From positions 6,386,001-6,450,000 of the forward strand of contig NZ_JAUSYH010000001.1 in the NCBI RefSeq assembly GCF_030816715.1: a DNA stretch of 64,000 nucleotides, in the 5' to 3' direction. Under the pieces are notes generated by a model. That model worked only from the letters and a program-made list of their open reading frames with translations, did no database searches and was not told the DNA's origin. Origin of the DNA: Streptomyces achromogenes (GTDB lineage Bacteria > Actinomycetota > Actinomycetes > Streptomycetales > Streptomycetaceae). Positions 1 to 7,761 of the stretch are shown here, piece by piece (within the stretch, counting starts at the first letter, position 1; each line of letters starts with the position of its first letter). The position numbers were made by a program, and so were the translations under genes.

Positions 1-1353
1 CTCGGGGTGCCGCTGGCCATCAGCGTGGCGGGTGCCGAGCAGCAGCGGGTGGTCGTCGACCGCATCGACGACACCGCGCGCTTCGCGGCGCTCGCCCAGT
101 TCGTCACCGTCTCCTCGGGAGTGGACGACCCGACGTCGGCGTCCACGAACGAGCGGCGCGAGACGCTCGGCCGGGAACTCGCGAGCTACTACGACGTCTA
201 CGGCATTCGTGCCGGAGTCTTCTACACCACCGACACCCCCATGGCTCATGCTCCGCGCGACTGGTACCTCCCCGCATCGGGTGAGGTGCGGGACGCGTTC
301 GAGGAGGCGTCGCTCAGCCGTCGCAGCCACGACCCCCGGCAGGTGTGGCCGTGGCAGCGCAACCGGCTCGTCGTGGCGTCGCCGGTCATCAGGGACGGCG
401 ACGTCGTCGCGGTCGTCGTCACCGACTCGCCCACCGGGCCGATGCGGTCGCGGATCCTGCACGGCTGGCTGGTGATCGGGGCCGGAGAGGCCGCCGCGAT
501 GCTGCTGGCCATCGGAGCCGCCCTGCGGCTGACCGGCTGGGTGCTGCGGCCGGTGCGCGTCCTGGACGCCACCACCCACGAGATCGCGAGCGGCCGTCTG
601 AAGTCCCGGGTCGCGGTGGCCGGGGGCCCGCCGGAACTCAGGAGGCTGGCCGGCGCGTTCAACGAGATGGCGGACAACGTCGAGGACGTGCTGGAACAGC
701 AGCGTGCCTTCGTCGCCGACGCCTCGCACCAGTTGCGCAACCCGCTCGCCGCCCTGCTGCTGCGCATCGAACTGCTGGGGTACGAACTCCCGGAGGGCAA
801 CGAGGAGATCGCCTCCGTCCAGCACGAGGGCAGACGCCTCGCCCAGGTCCTGGACGATCTGCTGGACCTGGCCCTTGCCGAGCACGCCGAGGCCGACCTG
901 CGGGTCACCGACATCGGCGCGCTGGCCGCCGAGCGCGTCGCCGCCTGGGCGCCCACCGCCAAGGCCAAGGGGGTCCGGCTGGTGGGCGACTGCCCGCCCA
1001 CCACGGCGTGGGCCGACCCGGTGACGCTGTCCAGCGCTCTGGACGCGGTGATCGACAACGCGGTGAAGTTCACCCCCGAGGGCGAGAGCGTCGAGGTCAC
1101 GGTCACCGCCGACGGCGGGACCTCCTCGGTCGTCGTCACCGACAACGGGCCGGGGCTGACCGACGAGGAGCTCACGCGCGTGGGCGACCGGTTCTGGCGC
1201 AGTGGCCGCCACCAGAACGTGAAGGGCTCGGGTCTCGGCCTGTCCATCTCCCGTGCCCTGCTCGCCGCGGGCGGCGGCTCCCTGTCGTACGCCCACCACG
1301 AGCCGAGCGGACTGACGGCGACGGTGTCGGTACCCCGGTCTCCGACGTCGTAG
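1..1353 (+). CDS. Sensor histidine kinase, 5' end outside window
   Basis: This is a membrane sensor kinase of a two-component system. The reading frame is open to the first base (the codons before the GTG at 7 encode Leu-Gly), so the true start and first membrane segment lie upstream. Counting from base 7, an extracellular sensor region spans about residues 10-145 and a membrane helix about 150-175. A HAMP linker follows, then an H-box (DASHQLRNPLAAL, His241), an N-box (DNAVKF), a G1 box (DNGPGL) and a G2 box (GSGLGLSI), so catalysis looks intact. The H-box type is HisKA, the class that normally pairs with OmpR-type regulators, and that partner is expected upstream. The gene converges on the TAXI-type binding protein with only 9 bp between their stops. 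The signal sensed is unknown. Confidence 0.93.
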   Translation, partial: LGVPLAISVAGAEQQRVVVDRIDDTARFAALAQFVTVSSGVDDPTSASTNERRETLGRELASYYDVYGIRAGVFYTTDTPMAHAPRDWYLPASGEVRDAFEEASLSRRSHDPRQVWPWQRNRLVVASPVIRDGDVVAVVVTDSPTGPMRSRILHGWLVIGAGEAAAMLLAIGAALRLTGWVLRPVRVLDATTHEIASGRLKSRVAVAGGPPELRRLAGAFNEMADNVEDVLEQQRAFVADASHQLRNPLAALLLRIELLGYELPEGNEEIASVQHEGRRLAQVLDDLLDLALAEHAEADLRVTDIGALAAERVAAWAPTAKAKGVRLVGDCPPTTAWADPVTLSSALDAVIDNAVKFTPEGESVEVTVTADGGTSSVVVTDNGPGLTDEELTRVGDRFWRSGRHQNVKGSGLGLSISRALLAAGGGSLSYAHHEPSGLTATVSVPRSPTS

Positions 1354-1362
1354 CGCGCGCCC

Positions 1363-2361
1363 CTACGGCTTGACGGAGCGGTAGTAGCGGCGGGCGCCCG
1401 CGTGCAGCGTGAGCGGGTCGGTGTAGATGGCCGTGCGCAGATCGACCAGCTGGGCGGAGTGCACGTGCGCGCCGATGAGATCCCGGCTCCTGATGACGGT
1501 ACGGGTCACCCACTCGGTGAGCCGGGGGTCCACGTCGGTACGGGTGATCAGCAGGTTGGACACGGCGATCGTCGCCACGGTGGAGCCGTTCTGGATGGTG
1601 GGGTAGGCCGACTCGGGCATGTTCGTCGCCCGGTAGTAGCCCGTGGAGTCGTCCTGGTCGTGCATCTTGGCGACGAGCTCGGGGCTGATCGGCACGAACC
1701 GGAAGGTGAAACCGTCGGCCAGCTTCTCCAGCCCGGCTGTCGGCACCCCTCCCGACCAGAAGAACGCGTCGATCTTTCCCTGCTTGAGCTGCTCGGGGCC
1801 GGTGTCGATGCCCCGCTCCACCGCCCTGATGTCCTTGGCCGGGTCCAGGCCCGCGGCCTTGAGGACCCGCTCGGCGATCAGCCGCACGCCGGAGCGGGGC
1901 AGACCCGTCGCCACCGTCCTGCCCCGCAGGTCCGCGATGGACCGGATGTCCGAGTCCCGGGCCACCACGAGCTGGACGTAGTCGTCGTACAGCCGGGCCA
2001 CCCCGCGCAGCCGGGCGGCGGGGCCGGGATGCTGCGTCTCGTACGTCTGCACCGCGTCGGCCGCGGCGATGGCGAAGTCGGCCCCGCCCGCCGCCACGCG
2101 CGCGACGTTCTCCGGCGACCCGTTGCTGGTCGACAGGTTCACGTCCAGGTCGGGCATGTCCTTGGCGAGCGCGGTGCGCAGCTGGGTGCCGTACGCGTAG
2201 TAGACGCCGCTCGTCGTGCCCGTGTTGAGGGTGATCGAACCGCTCGGCGGCTCCTCGCCCAGCGGCAGCAGCCACCACAGCAGCAGCCCGAGGACGACGA
2301 CGCCGGCGGCCGTGCCCTGCAGGGCACGGCGCCTGCCGATGCGGGAGAACGACGGGGACAT
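1363..2361 (-). CDS. TAXI-family TRAP transporter solute-binding protein
   Basis: This is an extracytoplasmic solute-binding protein of the TAXI (TRAP-associated extracytoplasmic immunogenic) family, 332 aa. It opens with a basic stretch and one hydrophobic helix (about residues 16-34) without a lipobox, so it is probably membrane-anchored or secreted. The family signature follows directly: a 'NTGTTSGVYYAYG' ligand-loop motif near residue 45, then 'GADFAIAAADAV' and 'DLRGRTVATG'. Known TAXI proteins bind small carboxylates such as glutamate for a fused DctQM membrane component. No such permease lies in the window, so it may work with a distant one or act as a sensory partner of the neighbouring kinase. 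The ATG at 2361 was chosen because the signal helix starts right after it. Confidence 0.9.
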   Translation of the reverse strand: MSPSFSRIGRRRALQGTAAGVVVLGLLLWWLLPLGEEPPSGSITLNTGTTSGVYYAYGTQLRTALAKDMPDLDVNLSTSNGSPENVARVAAGGADFAIAAADAVQTYETQHPGPAARLRGVARLYDDYVQLVVARDSDIRSIADLRGRTVATGLPRSGVRLIAERVLKAAGLDPAKDIRAVERGIDTGPEQLKQGKIDAFFWSGGVPTAGLEKLADGFTFRFVPISPELVAKMHDQDDSTGYYRATNMPESAYPTIQNGSTVATIAVSNLLITRTDVDPRLTEWVTRTVIRSRDLIGAHVHSAQLVDLRTAIYTDPLTLHAGARRYYRSVKP

Positions 2362-2529
2362 GAGCGCGATCCTGCCAGCCGGTACGCGGTGCTGGCCAGG
2401 GCGGGGCTCACCGGGCAGGTGGGGCGGGCGGTGACAGAGGGGGGTGACAGACGCGAGGGAATGAGGTGTCTCCCCGGCTCGCCGTCTCCGGACTCGCCGT
2501 CACCCCGGCTCAGTCACCCACCCGGGTCT

Positions 2530-2703
2530 GTGGGCCTGAAGCTCGTGGCGGAGGGCCACACCTCCCGGGAGATCGGCGCCCTGCTGTTCATCAGCGCCAA
2601 GACGGTCGAACGGCACCGCGCCAACCTGCTGCAGAAGCTCGGCATGCGCGACCGGCTGGAGCTGACCCGCTACGCGATCCGCGTCGGGCTCGTCGACCCC
2701 TGA
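2530..2703 (+). pseudogene. LuxR/NarL-type response regulator remnant (HTH only)
   Basis: In frame with the stop at 2703, the translation from 'LKLVAEGHTSREIGALL' to '...GMRDRLELTRYAIRVGLVDP' is a nearly complete LuxR C-terminal helix-turn-helix. The usual first helix (LTPREREVL) and the whole receiver domain are missing. Only about 170 bp separate it from the divergent TAXI gene, which is too short for a receiver in any frame. A GTG at 2530 could start a 57-residue peptide, but no ribosome-binding site is visible. I read it as a decayed response regulator left by a deletion or replacement just upstream of miaB. It could still be a small DNA-binding peptide, which is less likely. Confidence 0.7.
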
Positions 2704-2769
2704 GGCGTCGTTGATCGGCCCCGCACCTCACGGGGACGGGCGTTCTCCGCGACCGCCTACCCTTGACGC

Positions 2770-4299
2770 ATGACCAGCAGCAGTGACCGGAGCCTCGCCG
2801 TGGACGCGCCCGCACCCAAGAGCTACGAAATCCGCACTTACGGGTGCCAGATGAACGTCCATGACTCCGAGCGGTTGTCCGGACTGCTCGAAGAGGCCGG
2901 GTACGTGCGCGCCCCCGAAGGGTCGGACGGCGACGCGGACGTGGTCGTCTTCAACACCTGCGCGGTGCGCGAGAACGCCGACAACCGGCTCTACGGCAAC
3001 CTCGGCCGGCTCGCGCCGCGCAAGGCGAGCCGGCCCGGCATGCAGATCGCGGTCGGCGGCTGCCTGGCGCAGAAGGACCGCGACACCATCGTCAAGAAGG
3101 CGCCCTGGGTGGACGTCGTCTTCGGCACGCACAACATCGGCAAGCTTCCGGTGCTGCTGGAACGCGCGCGCGTGCAGGAAGAGGCGCAGGTCGAGATCGC
3201 CGAGTCGCTCGAGGCCTTCCCGTCCACGCTGCCCACGCGGCGAGAGAGCGCGTACGCGGCCTGGGTGTCCATCTCCGTCGGCTGCAACAACACCTGCACC
3301 TTCTGCATCGTCCCGGCGCTGCGCGGCAAGGAGAAGGACCGCCGCACCGGCGACATCCTCGCCGAGATCGAGGCGCTGGTCGGCGAGGGCGTCAGCGAGA
3401 TCACCCTGCTCGGCCAGAACGTCAACGCCTACGGCTCCGACATCGGCGACCGCGAGGCCTTCGGCAAGCTGCTGCGCGCGTGCGGCGCGATCGAGGGCCT
3501 GGAGCGCGTCCGCTTCACCTCCCCGCACCCGCGCGACTTCACGGACGACGTCATCGCCGCCATGGCCGAGACGCCCAACGTGATGCCGCAGCTGCACATG
3601 CCGCTGCAGTCCGGCTCGGACACGGTCCTGAAGGCGATGCGCCGTTCCTACCGGCAGGAGCGCTACCTCGGGATCATCGAGAAGGTGCGCGCCGCCATCC
3701 CGCACGCGGCGATCACCACCGACATCATCGTGGGCTTCCCCGGCGAGACCGAGGAGGACTTCGAGCAGACGCTGCACGCGGTGCGCGAGGCGCGGTTCGC
3801 GCAGGCGTTCACCTTCCAGTACTCCAAGCGCCCCGGCACGCCGGCAGCGACGATGGAGGACCAGATCCCCAAGGAGGTCGTGCAGGCGCGGTACGAGCGT
3901 CTTGTCGCCCTCCAGGAGGAGATCTCCTGGGAGGAGAACAAGAAGCAGGTCGGCCGCACCCTGGAGCTGATGGTCGCCGAGGGCGAGGGCCGCAAGGACG
4001 GCGCCACCCACCGCCTCTCCGGCCGCGCCCCCGACAACCGCCTGGTCCACTTCACCAAGCCGGAGCAGGAGGTCCGCCCCGGCGACGTGGTGACCGTGGA
4101 GGTCACCTACGCCGCCCCGCACCACCTCCTCGCCGAGGGCGCCGTCCTCGGCGTGCGCCGCACGCGCGCGGGTGATGCCTGGGAGAAGCGCACCGCCGAG
4201 AAGGCGGCGAAGCCGACGGGCGTGATGCTGGGTCTGCCGAAGATCGGCGCCCCGGAGCCGGTGCCGGCGCCCGCGGCGACCGGCTGCGGCTGCGACTGA
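2770..4299 (+). CDS. miaB: tRNA-2-methylthio-N6-dimethylallyladenosine synthase MiaB
   Basis: MiaB is a radical-SAM methylthiotransferase that adds the 2-methylthio group to i6A at position 37 of tRNAs reading UNN codons. It is 509 aa. The N-terminal UPF0004 domain carries the three cluster cysteines (C26 in GCQMN, C64 in NTCAVR, C98 in GGCLAQ). The radical-SAM motif C172-x3-C176-x2-C179 (GCNNTCTFC) and a C-terminal TRAM domain (about 385-450) follow. A tail ending GCGCD extends beyond TRAM. The substrate is made by MiaA, encoded about 1.9 kb downstream, so both steps of the pathway lie in one block. A terminator hairpin follows the stop. Confidence 0.97.
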   Translation: MTSSSDRSLAVDAPAPKSYEIRTYGCQMNVHDSERLSGLLEEAGYVRAPEGSDGDADVVVFNTCAVRENADNRLYGNLGRLAPRKASRPGMQIAVGGCLAQKDRDTIVKKAPWVDVVFGTHNIGKLPVLLERARVQEEAQVEIAESLEAFPSTLPTRRESAYAAWVSISVGCNNTCTFCIVPALRGKEKDRRTGDILAEIEALVGEGVSEITLLGQNVNAYGSDIGDREAFGKLLRACGAIEGLERVRFTSPHPRDFTDDVIAAMAETPNVMPQLHMPLQSGSDTVLKAMRRSYRQERYLGIIEKVRAAIPHAAITTDIIVGFPGETEEDFEQTLHAVREARFAQAFTFQYSKRPGTPAATMEDQIPKEVVQARYERLVALQEEISWEENKKQVGRTLELMVAEGEGRKDGATHRLSGRAPDNRLVHFTKPEQEVRPGDVVTVEVTYAAPHHLLAEGAVLGVRRTRAGDAWEKRTAEKAAKPTGVMLGLPKIGAPEPVPAPAATGCGCD

Positions 4300-4320
4300 C
4301 GGCCTGAAACGGGCGCGGCC

Positions 4321-4357
4321 CGGCCTGACACGGCTCGGCCCGGGCCGTGTCAGGCCG
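4321..4357 (+). terminator. Rho-independent-type hairpin after miaB
   Basis: A perfect 14-bp stem (CGGCCTGACACGGC paired with its complement) surrounds a 9-nt loop, 21 bp after the miaB stop. There is no T-tract, which is usual for high-GC actinobacteria. Confidence 0.7.
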
Positions 4358-4496
4358 GCCCGCGGCGACCGCGAACCGGCCGGCCGCGTGCGCGCGGTCT
4401 TCGCCCGTCGACCTTGTCGCCCTCGTCTCCCCTCCCCCACAGGCGGTCCGATCGAGGGCCGCCGCCGGGTCGTCCCGCGGGGATACCCTGCCGATC

Positions 4497-5213
4497 ATGC
4501 TTGTCGCTGCCGCAGTCTGCCCCTGTCCGCCGCTCCTCGTGCCCGAGGTCGCCGCGGGTGCCGCGCCCGAGCTGGACCCCGTGCGCACCGCCTGCTCCGA
4601 CGCGCTGGCCGTGCTCGCCGCAGCCCGGGCGGACCGCCTCGTCGTCGTCGGGCCTGCCGGGCAGTCGGGACGCGGTCCGCACCCCGAGGGCGCCCGGGGT
4701 TCGTTGCGGGGCTTCGGAGTGGATCTCGCCGTCCGGCTGGGCGACGGCGGCGCGGACACGCCCGCAGGACGGGAGCTGCCGCCGTCCCTCGCCGTGGCGG
4801 CCTGGCTGCTCGAGCGGACCGGCTGGTCGGGCGCCCCCGTGGAGGGCCTGGGCGTGGGCGAGCCGCTCGCTGCCGAACGGTGCGTCGAGGTCGGCCGCAG
4901 GATCGGCGGGGCGGCGGAGCGGGTCGCCCTCCTGGTGATGGGCGACGGCAGTGCGTGCCGGACGCTGAAGGCCCCGGGTTACCTCGACGAGCGCGCGGCG
5001 CCGTTCGACGCGGCGGTCGCCCGGGCGCTCGGCGCCGCGGACGTCGAGGCCCTCAAGGCACTGGACGCCGAACTGGCCCACGAGCTCAAGGCGGCGGGCC
5101 GGGCGCCCTGGCAGGTGCTGGCGGGCGCCGCCGAGGGCACGGCGCCGGCCGGCGCCCTGCTGTACGACGACGCGCCGTACGGCGTGGGGTACTTCGTCGC
5201 GACCTGGTCGTAG
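4497..5213 (+). CDS. LigB-fold (class III extradiol dioxygenase-like) protein
   Basis: This 238-aa protein resembles class III extradiol ring-cleavage dioxygenases (LigB superfamily). It starts at the ATG at 4497, where the family's opening 'hydrophobic strand then PPLLVPEV' begins. Real LigB enzymes hold a metal with histidines in that first loop (S-H-x-P-x-L). Here the loop reads CPCPPLLVPE, and later where a GDLSH-type motif is expected the protein has GDGSAC. Only two histidines exist in the whole chain, neither in a ligand position. Dioxygenase chemistry is therefore unlikely and the role is unknown. It lies between miaB and miaA, a position I recall also for the mycobacterial homologue Rv2728c. 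Confidence 0.8.
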   Translation: MLVAAAVCPCPPLLVPEVAAGAAPELDPVRTACSDALAVLAAARADRLVVVGPAGQSGRGPHPEGARGSLRGFGVDLAVRLGDGGADTPAGRELPPSLAVAAWLLERTGWSGAPVEGLGVGEPLAAERCVEVGRRIGGAAERVALLVMGDGSACRTLKAPGYLDERAAPFDAAVARALGAADVEALKALDAELAHELKAAGRAPWQVLAGAAEGTAPAGALLYDDAPYGVGYFVATWS

Positions 5214-5251
5214 CCGCGCGGCGACGACTCCCGGCACAGGACGCGACAGGA

Positions 5252-5314
5252 CGGCGACAGAACGGCGGACGGCCGCGCGCGTGTGCCGCGCGGCCGTCCG
5301 CCGTTCTGTCGCCG
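5252..5314. terminator. Bidirectional terminator, 28-bp perfect stem
   Basis: The two 28-nt arms (5252-5279 and 5287-5314) are exact inverted complements with a 7-nt loop. The hairpin lies between the stops of the converging LigB-like and antitoxin-like genes, so it can stop transcription from both sides. Confidence 0.85.
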
Positions 5315-5332
5315 GGTCGGCGCAGGTGTAGC

Positions 5333-5602
5333 TCAGGAGGCCGGCGGGGGCGTGTTCGGCGGTGTGAAGGTGTCGCCGCCCCCCGCTGAGCCGTCCTTGT
5401 GCGCGAGCCGGTCCATGGCGCCCTTGGCCTTGCCGGTGCCCGTGTGGATCCTGTCGCTGTACTTGCCCTTGGTCTTCTCGTCGACGACGTGCGCGGCCTT
5501 GTCGATGCCGTGCTGGACCTTGTCCCCGTGCTGGAGCGCGAGGTCCGAGACCTTGCCTCTGGCCGGGGTGAGCTTGGCCTTCAAACTGTCCAAGAGACCC
5601 AT
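5333..5602 (-). CDS. Antitoxin-like protein (MT0933/Rv0909 family)
   Basis: This is a small 89-aa basic/amphipathic protein starting MGLLDSLKAKL, with the pattern 'HGDKVQHGIDKAAHVVDEKTKGKYSDRI...KAKGAMDRL' typical of the MT0933_antitox family (Rv0909 in M. tuberculosis). The known partner in mycobacteria is an SRPBCC-fold toxin (Rv0910). No such gene is adjacent here, so the antitoxin label is by family only. It has a good ribosome-binding site (AGGAAGG) and lies 23 bp downstream of the acidic-protein gene on the same strand, so the two are likely co-transcribed. The tail is Gly/Pro/Thr-rich and probably disordered. Confidence 0.8.
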   Translation of the reverse strand: MGLLDSLKAKLTPARGKVSDLALQHGDKVQHGIDKAAHVVDEKTKGKYSDRIHTGTGKAKGAMDRLAHKDGSAGGGDTFTPPNTPPPAS

Positions 5603-5625
5603 GGGTCACCTTCCTCGCGGGTTCC

Positions 5626-5997
5626 TCACGTGCGGGCGCCGTCGTCCGCCGCGCTGTCTGCGGCCTCCTCGGCGGACTGCTGCCGGGGGATTCCGACGCC
5701 GTCGCCGGCGGCCGCTTCCGTCTCGCTCTCCGGTTCCGGCCCCGTCTTCGACCCGGCCGTCGGCTCGGTCCCCGTCCCGGGCTCGGTCTCCGTCCGGGGC
5801 TCGGCCTCCGTCCGGGGCTCGGCCTCGGCGGCAGGGCCGTCGGCCCCGGCACCTTCGGGCTGCGGCGCCGGGGAGACCTCGGCCGACTGCTCCGCCTCAT
5901 CGGCGGTCGTCGCCTCCTCCGCCGCTGCGCCCTCCGCCGTCGCCTCCTCCGAGTCCTTCGACCTTCCGAAAAGTCGCTCCAAAAAGCCCATATCCAC
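5626..5997 (-). CDS. Acidic low-complexity protein, function unknown
   Basis: The product is 123 aa. After a short amphipathic start (MDMGFLERLFG) nearly everything is Glu/Ala/Pro/Thr, including degenerate repeats of the type PRTEAEP/PRTETEP/PGTGTEP. No enzymatic domain is visible. A second in-frame ATG two codons later (5991) is an equally possible start. The short hydrophobic-aromatic N-terminus followed by a disordered acidic tail suggests a membrane- or protein-docking peptide, which is inference. It heads a probable two-gene unit with the antitoxin-like gene. Confidence 0.65.
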   Translation of the reverse strand: MDMGFLERLFGRSKDSEEATAEGAAAEEATTADEAEQSAEVSPAPQPEGAGADGPAAEAEPRTEAEPRTETEPGTGTEPTAGSKTGPEPESETEAAAGDGVGIPRQQSAEEAADSAADDGART

Positions 5998-6172
5998 TCC
6001 ATACGGTACTCGTGCGGGCGAAATCCCGCGTCGGCCGGTGCGCCCGTTCGCGCGACCGGAGGCCGCCGCTCCCGCGAGGGCGACGGGAATCCCGCAACGG
6101 GGAACGACGCCGCACGGGCCCCGTCACGTAACTCGTTCGAGGGTGGGCGCGGACGTTTGCGAGACTGGTGGC

Positions 6173-7111
6173 GTGAGCAGCGCACCCCCCGCCCCCCGCG
6201 TCATCGCCGTCGTCGGACCGACCGCGGCCGGAAAGTCCGATCTGGGCGTCTTCCTGGCCCAGCGGCTCGGCGGCGAGGTCGTCAACGCCGACTCCATGCA
6301 GCTCTACCGAGGGATGGACATCGGCACCGCCAAACTGACGGCCGAGGAGCGCGGCGGCGTCCCGCACCACCTCCTGGACGTCTGGGACGTCACGGTCACC
6401 GCGTCCGTCGCCGAGTACCAGCGGCTGGCGCGGGAGCACATCGACGCCCTGCTCGCGGCGGGCAGGTGGCCGATTCTGGTCGGCGGCTCCGGCCTGTACG
6501 TCCGCGGCGCCGTCGACAACCTGGAGTTCCCCGGCACCGACCCCGAGGTCCGCGCCCGGCTGGAGGAGGAGCTCACCTTGCGCGGCTCGGGAGCCCTGCA
6601 CGCCCGGCTGGCCGCGGCCGACCCCGAGGCCGCGCAGGCGATCCTGCCCGGGAACGGCCGCCGTATCGTCCGGGCCCTCGAGGTGATCGAGATCACCGGC
6701 AAGCCCTTCACCGCCAATCTGCCCGGACACGACTCGGTCTACGACACCGTCCAGATCGGCGTGGACGTGGCGCGCCCGGAACTCGACGCACGCATCGCCC
6801 GCCGCGTCGACCGGATGTGGGACGCGGGACTCGTGGAGGAGGTCCGCGCGCTGGAGGCCCAGGGCCTGCGCGCGGGCCGTACGGCCTCACGCGCGCTCGG
6901 CTATCAGCAGGTCCTCACGGCCCTGAACGGCGAGTGCACGCAGGACGAGGCGCGCGCGGAGACCGTGCGTGCCACCAAGCGCTTCGCGCGCCGTCAGGAT
7001 TCGTGGTTCAGGCGCGATCCGCGGGTGCACTGGTTGAGTGGGGCTGCGGCTGATCTCACAGAACTTCCGGAGTCCGCACTGGCGTTCGTGGAGCGACCGG
7101 TCACAGCCTGA
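6173..7111 (+). CDS. miaA: tRNA dimethylallyltransferase MiaA
   Basis: MiaA transfers dimethylallyl from DMAPP to the N6 of adenosine 37 in UNN-reading tRNAs; MiaB then methylthiolates it. From the GTG at 6173 the protein is 312 aa, the normal family length. It has a P-loop (GPTAAGKS, about residues 15-22), the 'NADSMQLYRGMDIGTAK' substrate-contact motif, 'HHLLDVWDV' and the C-terminal 'TKRFARRQDSWFRRD' tRNA-binding motif. The frame is open upstream, but homology begins at this GTG. No strong Shine-Dalgarno is present. Confidence 0.96.
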   Translation: MSSAPPAPRVIAVVGPTAAGKSDLGVFLAQRLGGEVVNADSMQLYRGMDIGTAKLTAEERGGVPHHLLDVWDVTVTASVAEYQRLAREHIDALLAAGRWPILVGGSGLYVRGAVDNLEFPGTDPEVRARLEEELTLRGSGALHARLAAADPEAAQAILPGNGRRIVRALEVIEITGKPFTANLPGHDSVYDTVQIGVDVARPELDARIARRVDRMWDAGLVEEVRALEAQGLRAGRTASRALGYQQVLTALNGECTQDEARAETVRATKRFARRQDSWFRRDPRVHWLSGAAADLTELPESALAFVERPVTA

Positions 7112-7219
7112 TCACGTCATTGCATCGGGACGCCCAGGCCGTCATCCAGGCCTCCCGCGCCGTGCCATCATCGAGCTTCGATCGACCAAGTGGAGTCCGA
7201 GTTGGGAGGGCGCGTGGCG

Positions 7220-7729
7220 ATGGAGGCCGGCCCTCGCGACACCGCACAAGGCACCGAACCCCTCACCACCGAGCGTGGTGAAACGGAGCCGGAGGAAGGC
7301 CGTCTGAGCCCCGATGGGCCGGACGAGGACGACACCCGGGACGGCGTGAGCGACGACGGTCCCGAGCCCGAGGAGATGTTCGCGAGCGGCCCCGAGGTGG
7401 AGGTCGAGCTGCGCCCGCAGCGCCGACTGCGGATCTGGCAGCTCGCGCCCATCGTGGCCCTGGCCGCCATCGGCTCCCTGATGTTCGCCTTCCCGCTCGC
7501 CTTCGACTTCGGCGACAGCGGCGCCATGATCGCCATGCTCGGGCTGCTGATCTGCTTCTGCGCGGCCGGATGGGGCATGACGGCCTCTCGCCGCGTCGGT
7601 TACACGTGGCCCGGGCTGCCCCCGCGCGGCTCCGGACGCAGACCCGACTGGCGGGTCGCCCTCGCCTACGTCGTGATGGTCGCGGCGGTCGTGGCGCTGG
7701 CCGTCTGGCGGGTCGCCAGGCTGCGCTGA
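7220..7729 (+). CDS. Integral membrane protein, function unknown
   Basis: This product is about 169 aa. The first 65 residues are acidic and low-complexity (Glu, Asp, Pro). A basic patch follows, then two closely spaced membrane helices (IWQLAPIVALAAIGSLMFAF and the AMIAMLGLLICFCAAGW stretch) and a third near the C-terminus (ALAYVVMVAAVVALAVW). The ATG at 7220 was chosen because a GGGAGGG ribosome-binding site ends 9 nt before it; GTGs at 7190 and 7214 are alternatives. It sits between miaA and dapF, about 30 bp before the latter, and may be co-transcribed with dapF. I do not recognise a named family. Confidence 0.75.
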   Translation: MEAGPRDTAQGTEPLTTERGETEPEEGRLSPDGPDEDDTRDGVSDDGPEPEEMFASGPEVEVELRPQRRLRIWQLAPIVALAAIGSLMFAFPLAFDFGDSGAMIAMLGLLICFCAAGWGMTASRRVGYTWPGLPPRGSGRRPDWRVALAYVVMVAAVVALAVWRVARLR

Positions 7730-7761
7730 GCCTGCCGCGCGCCACGCCGTACGATCGAGGA

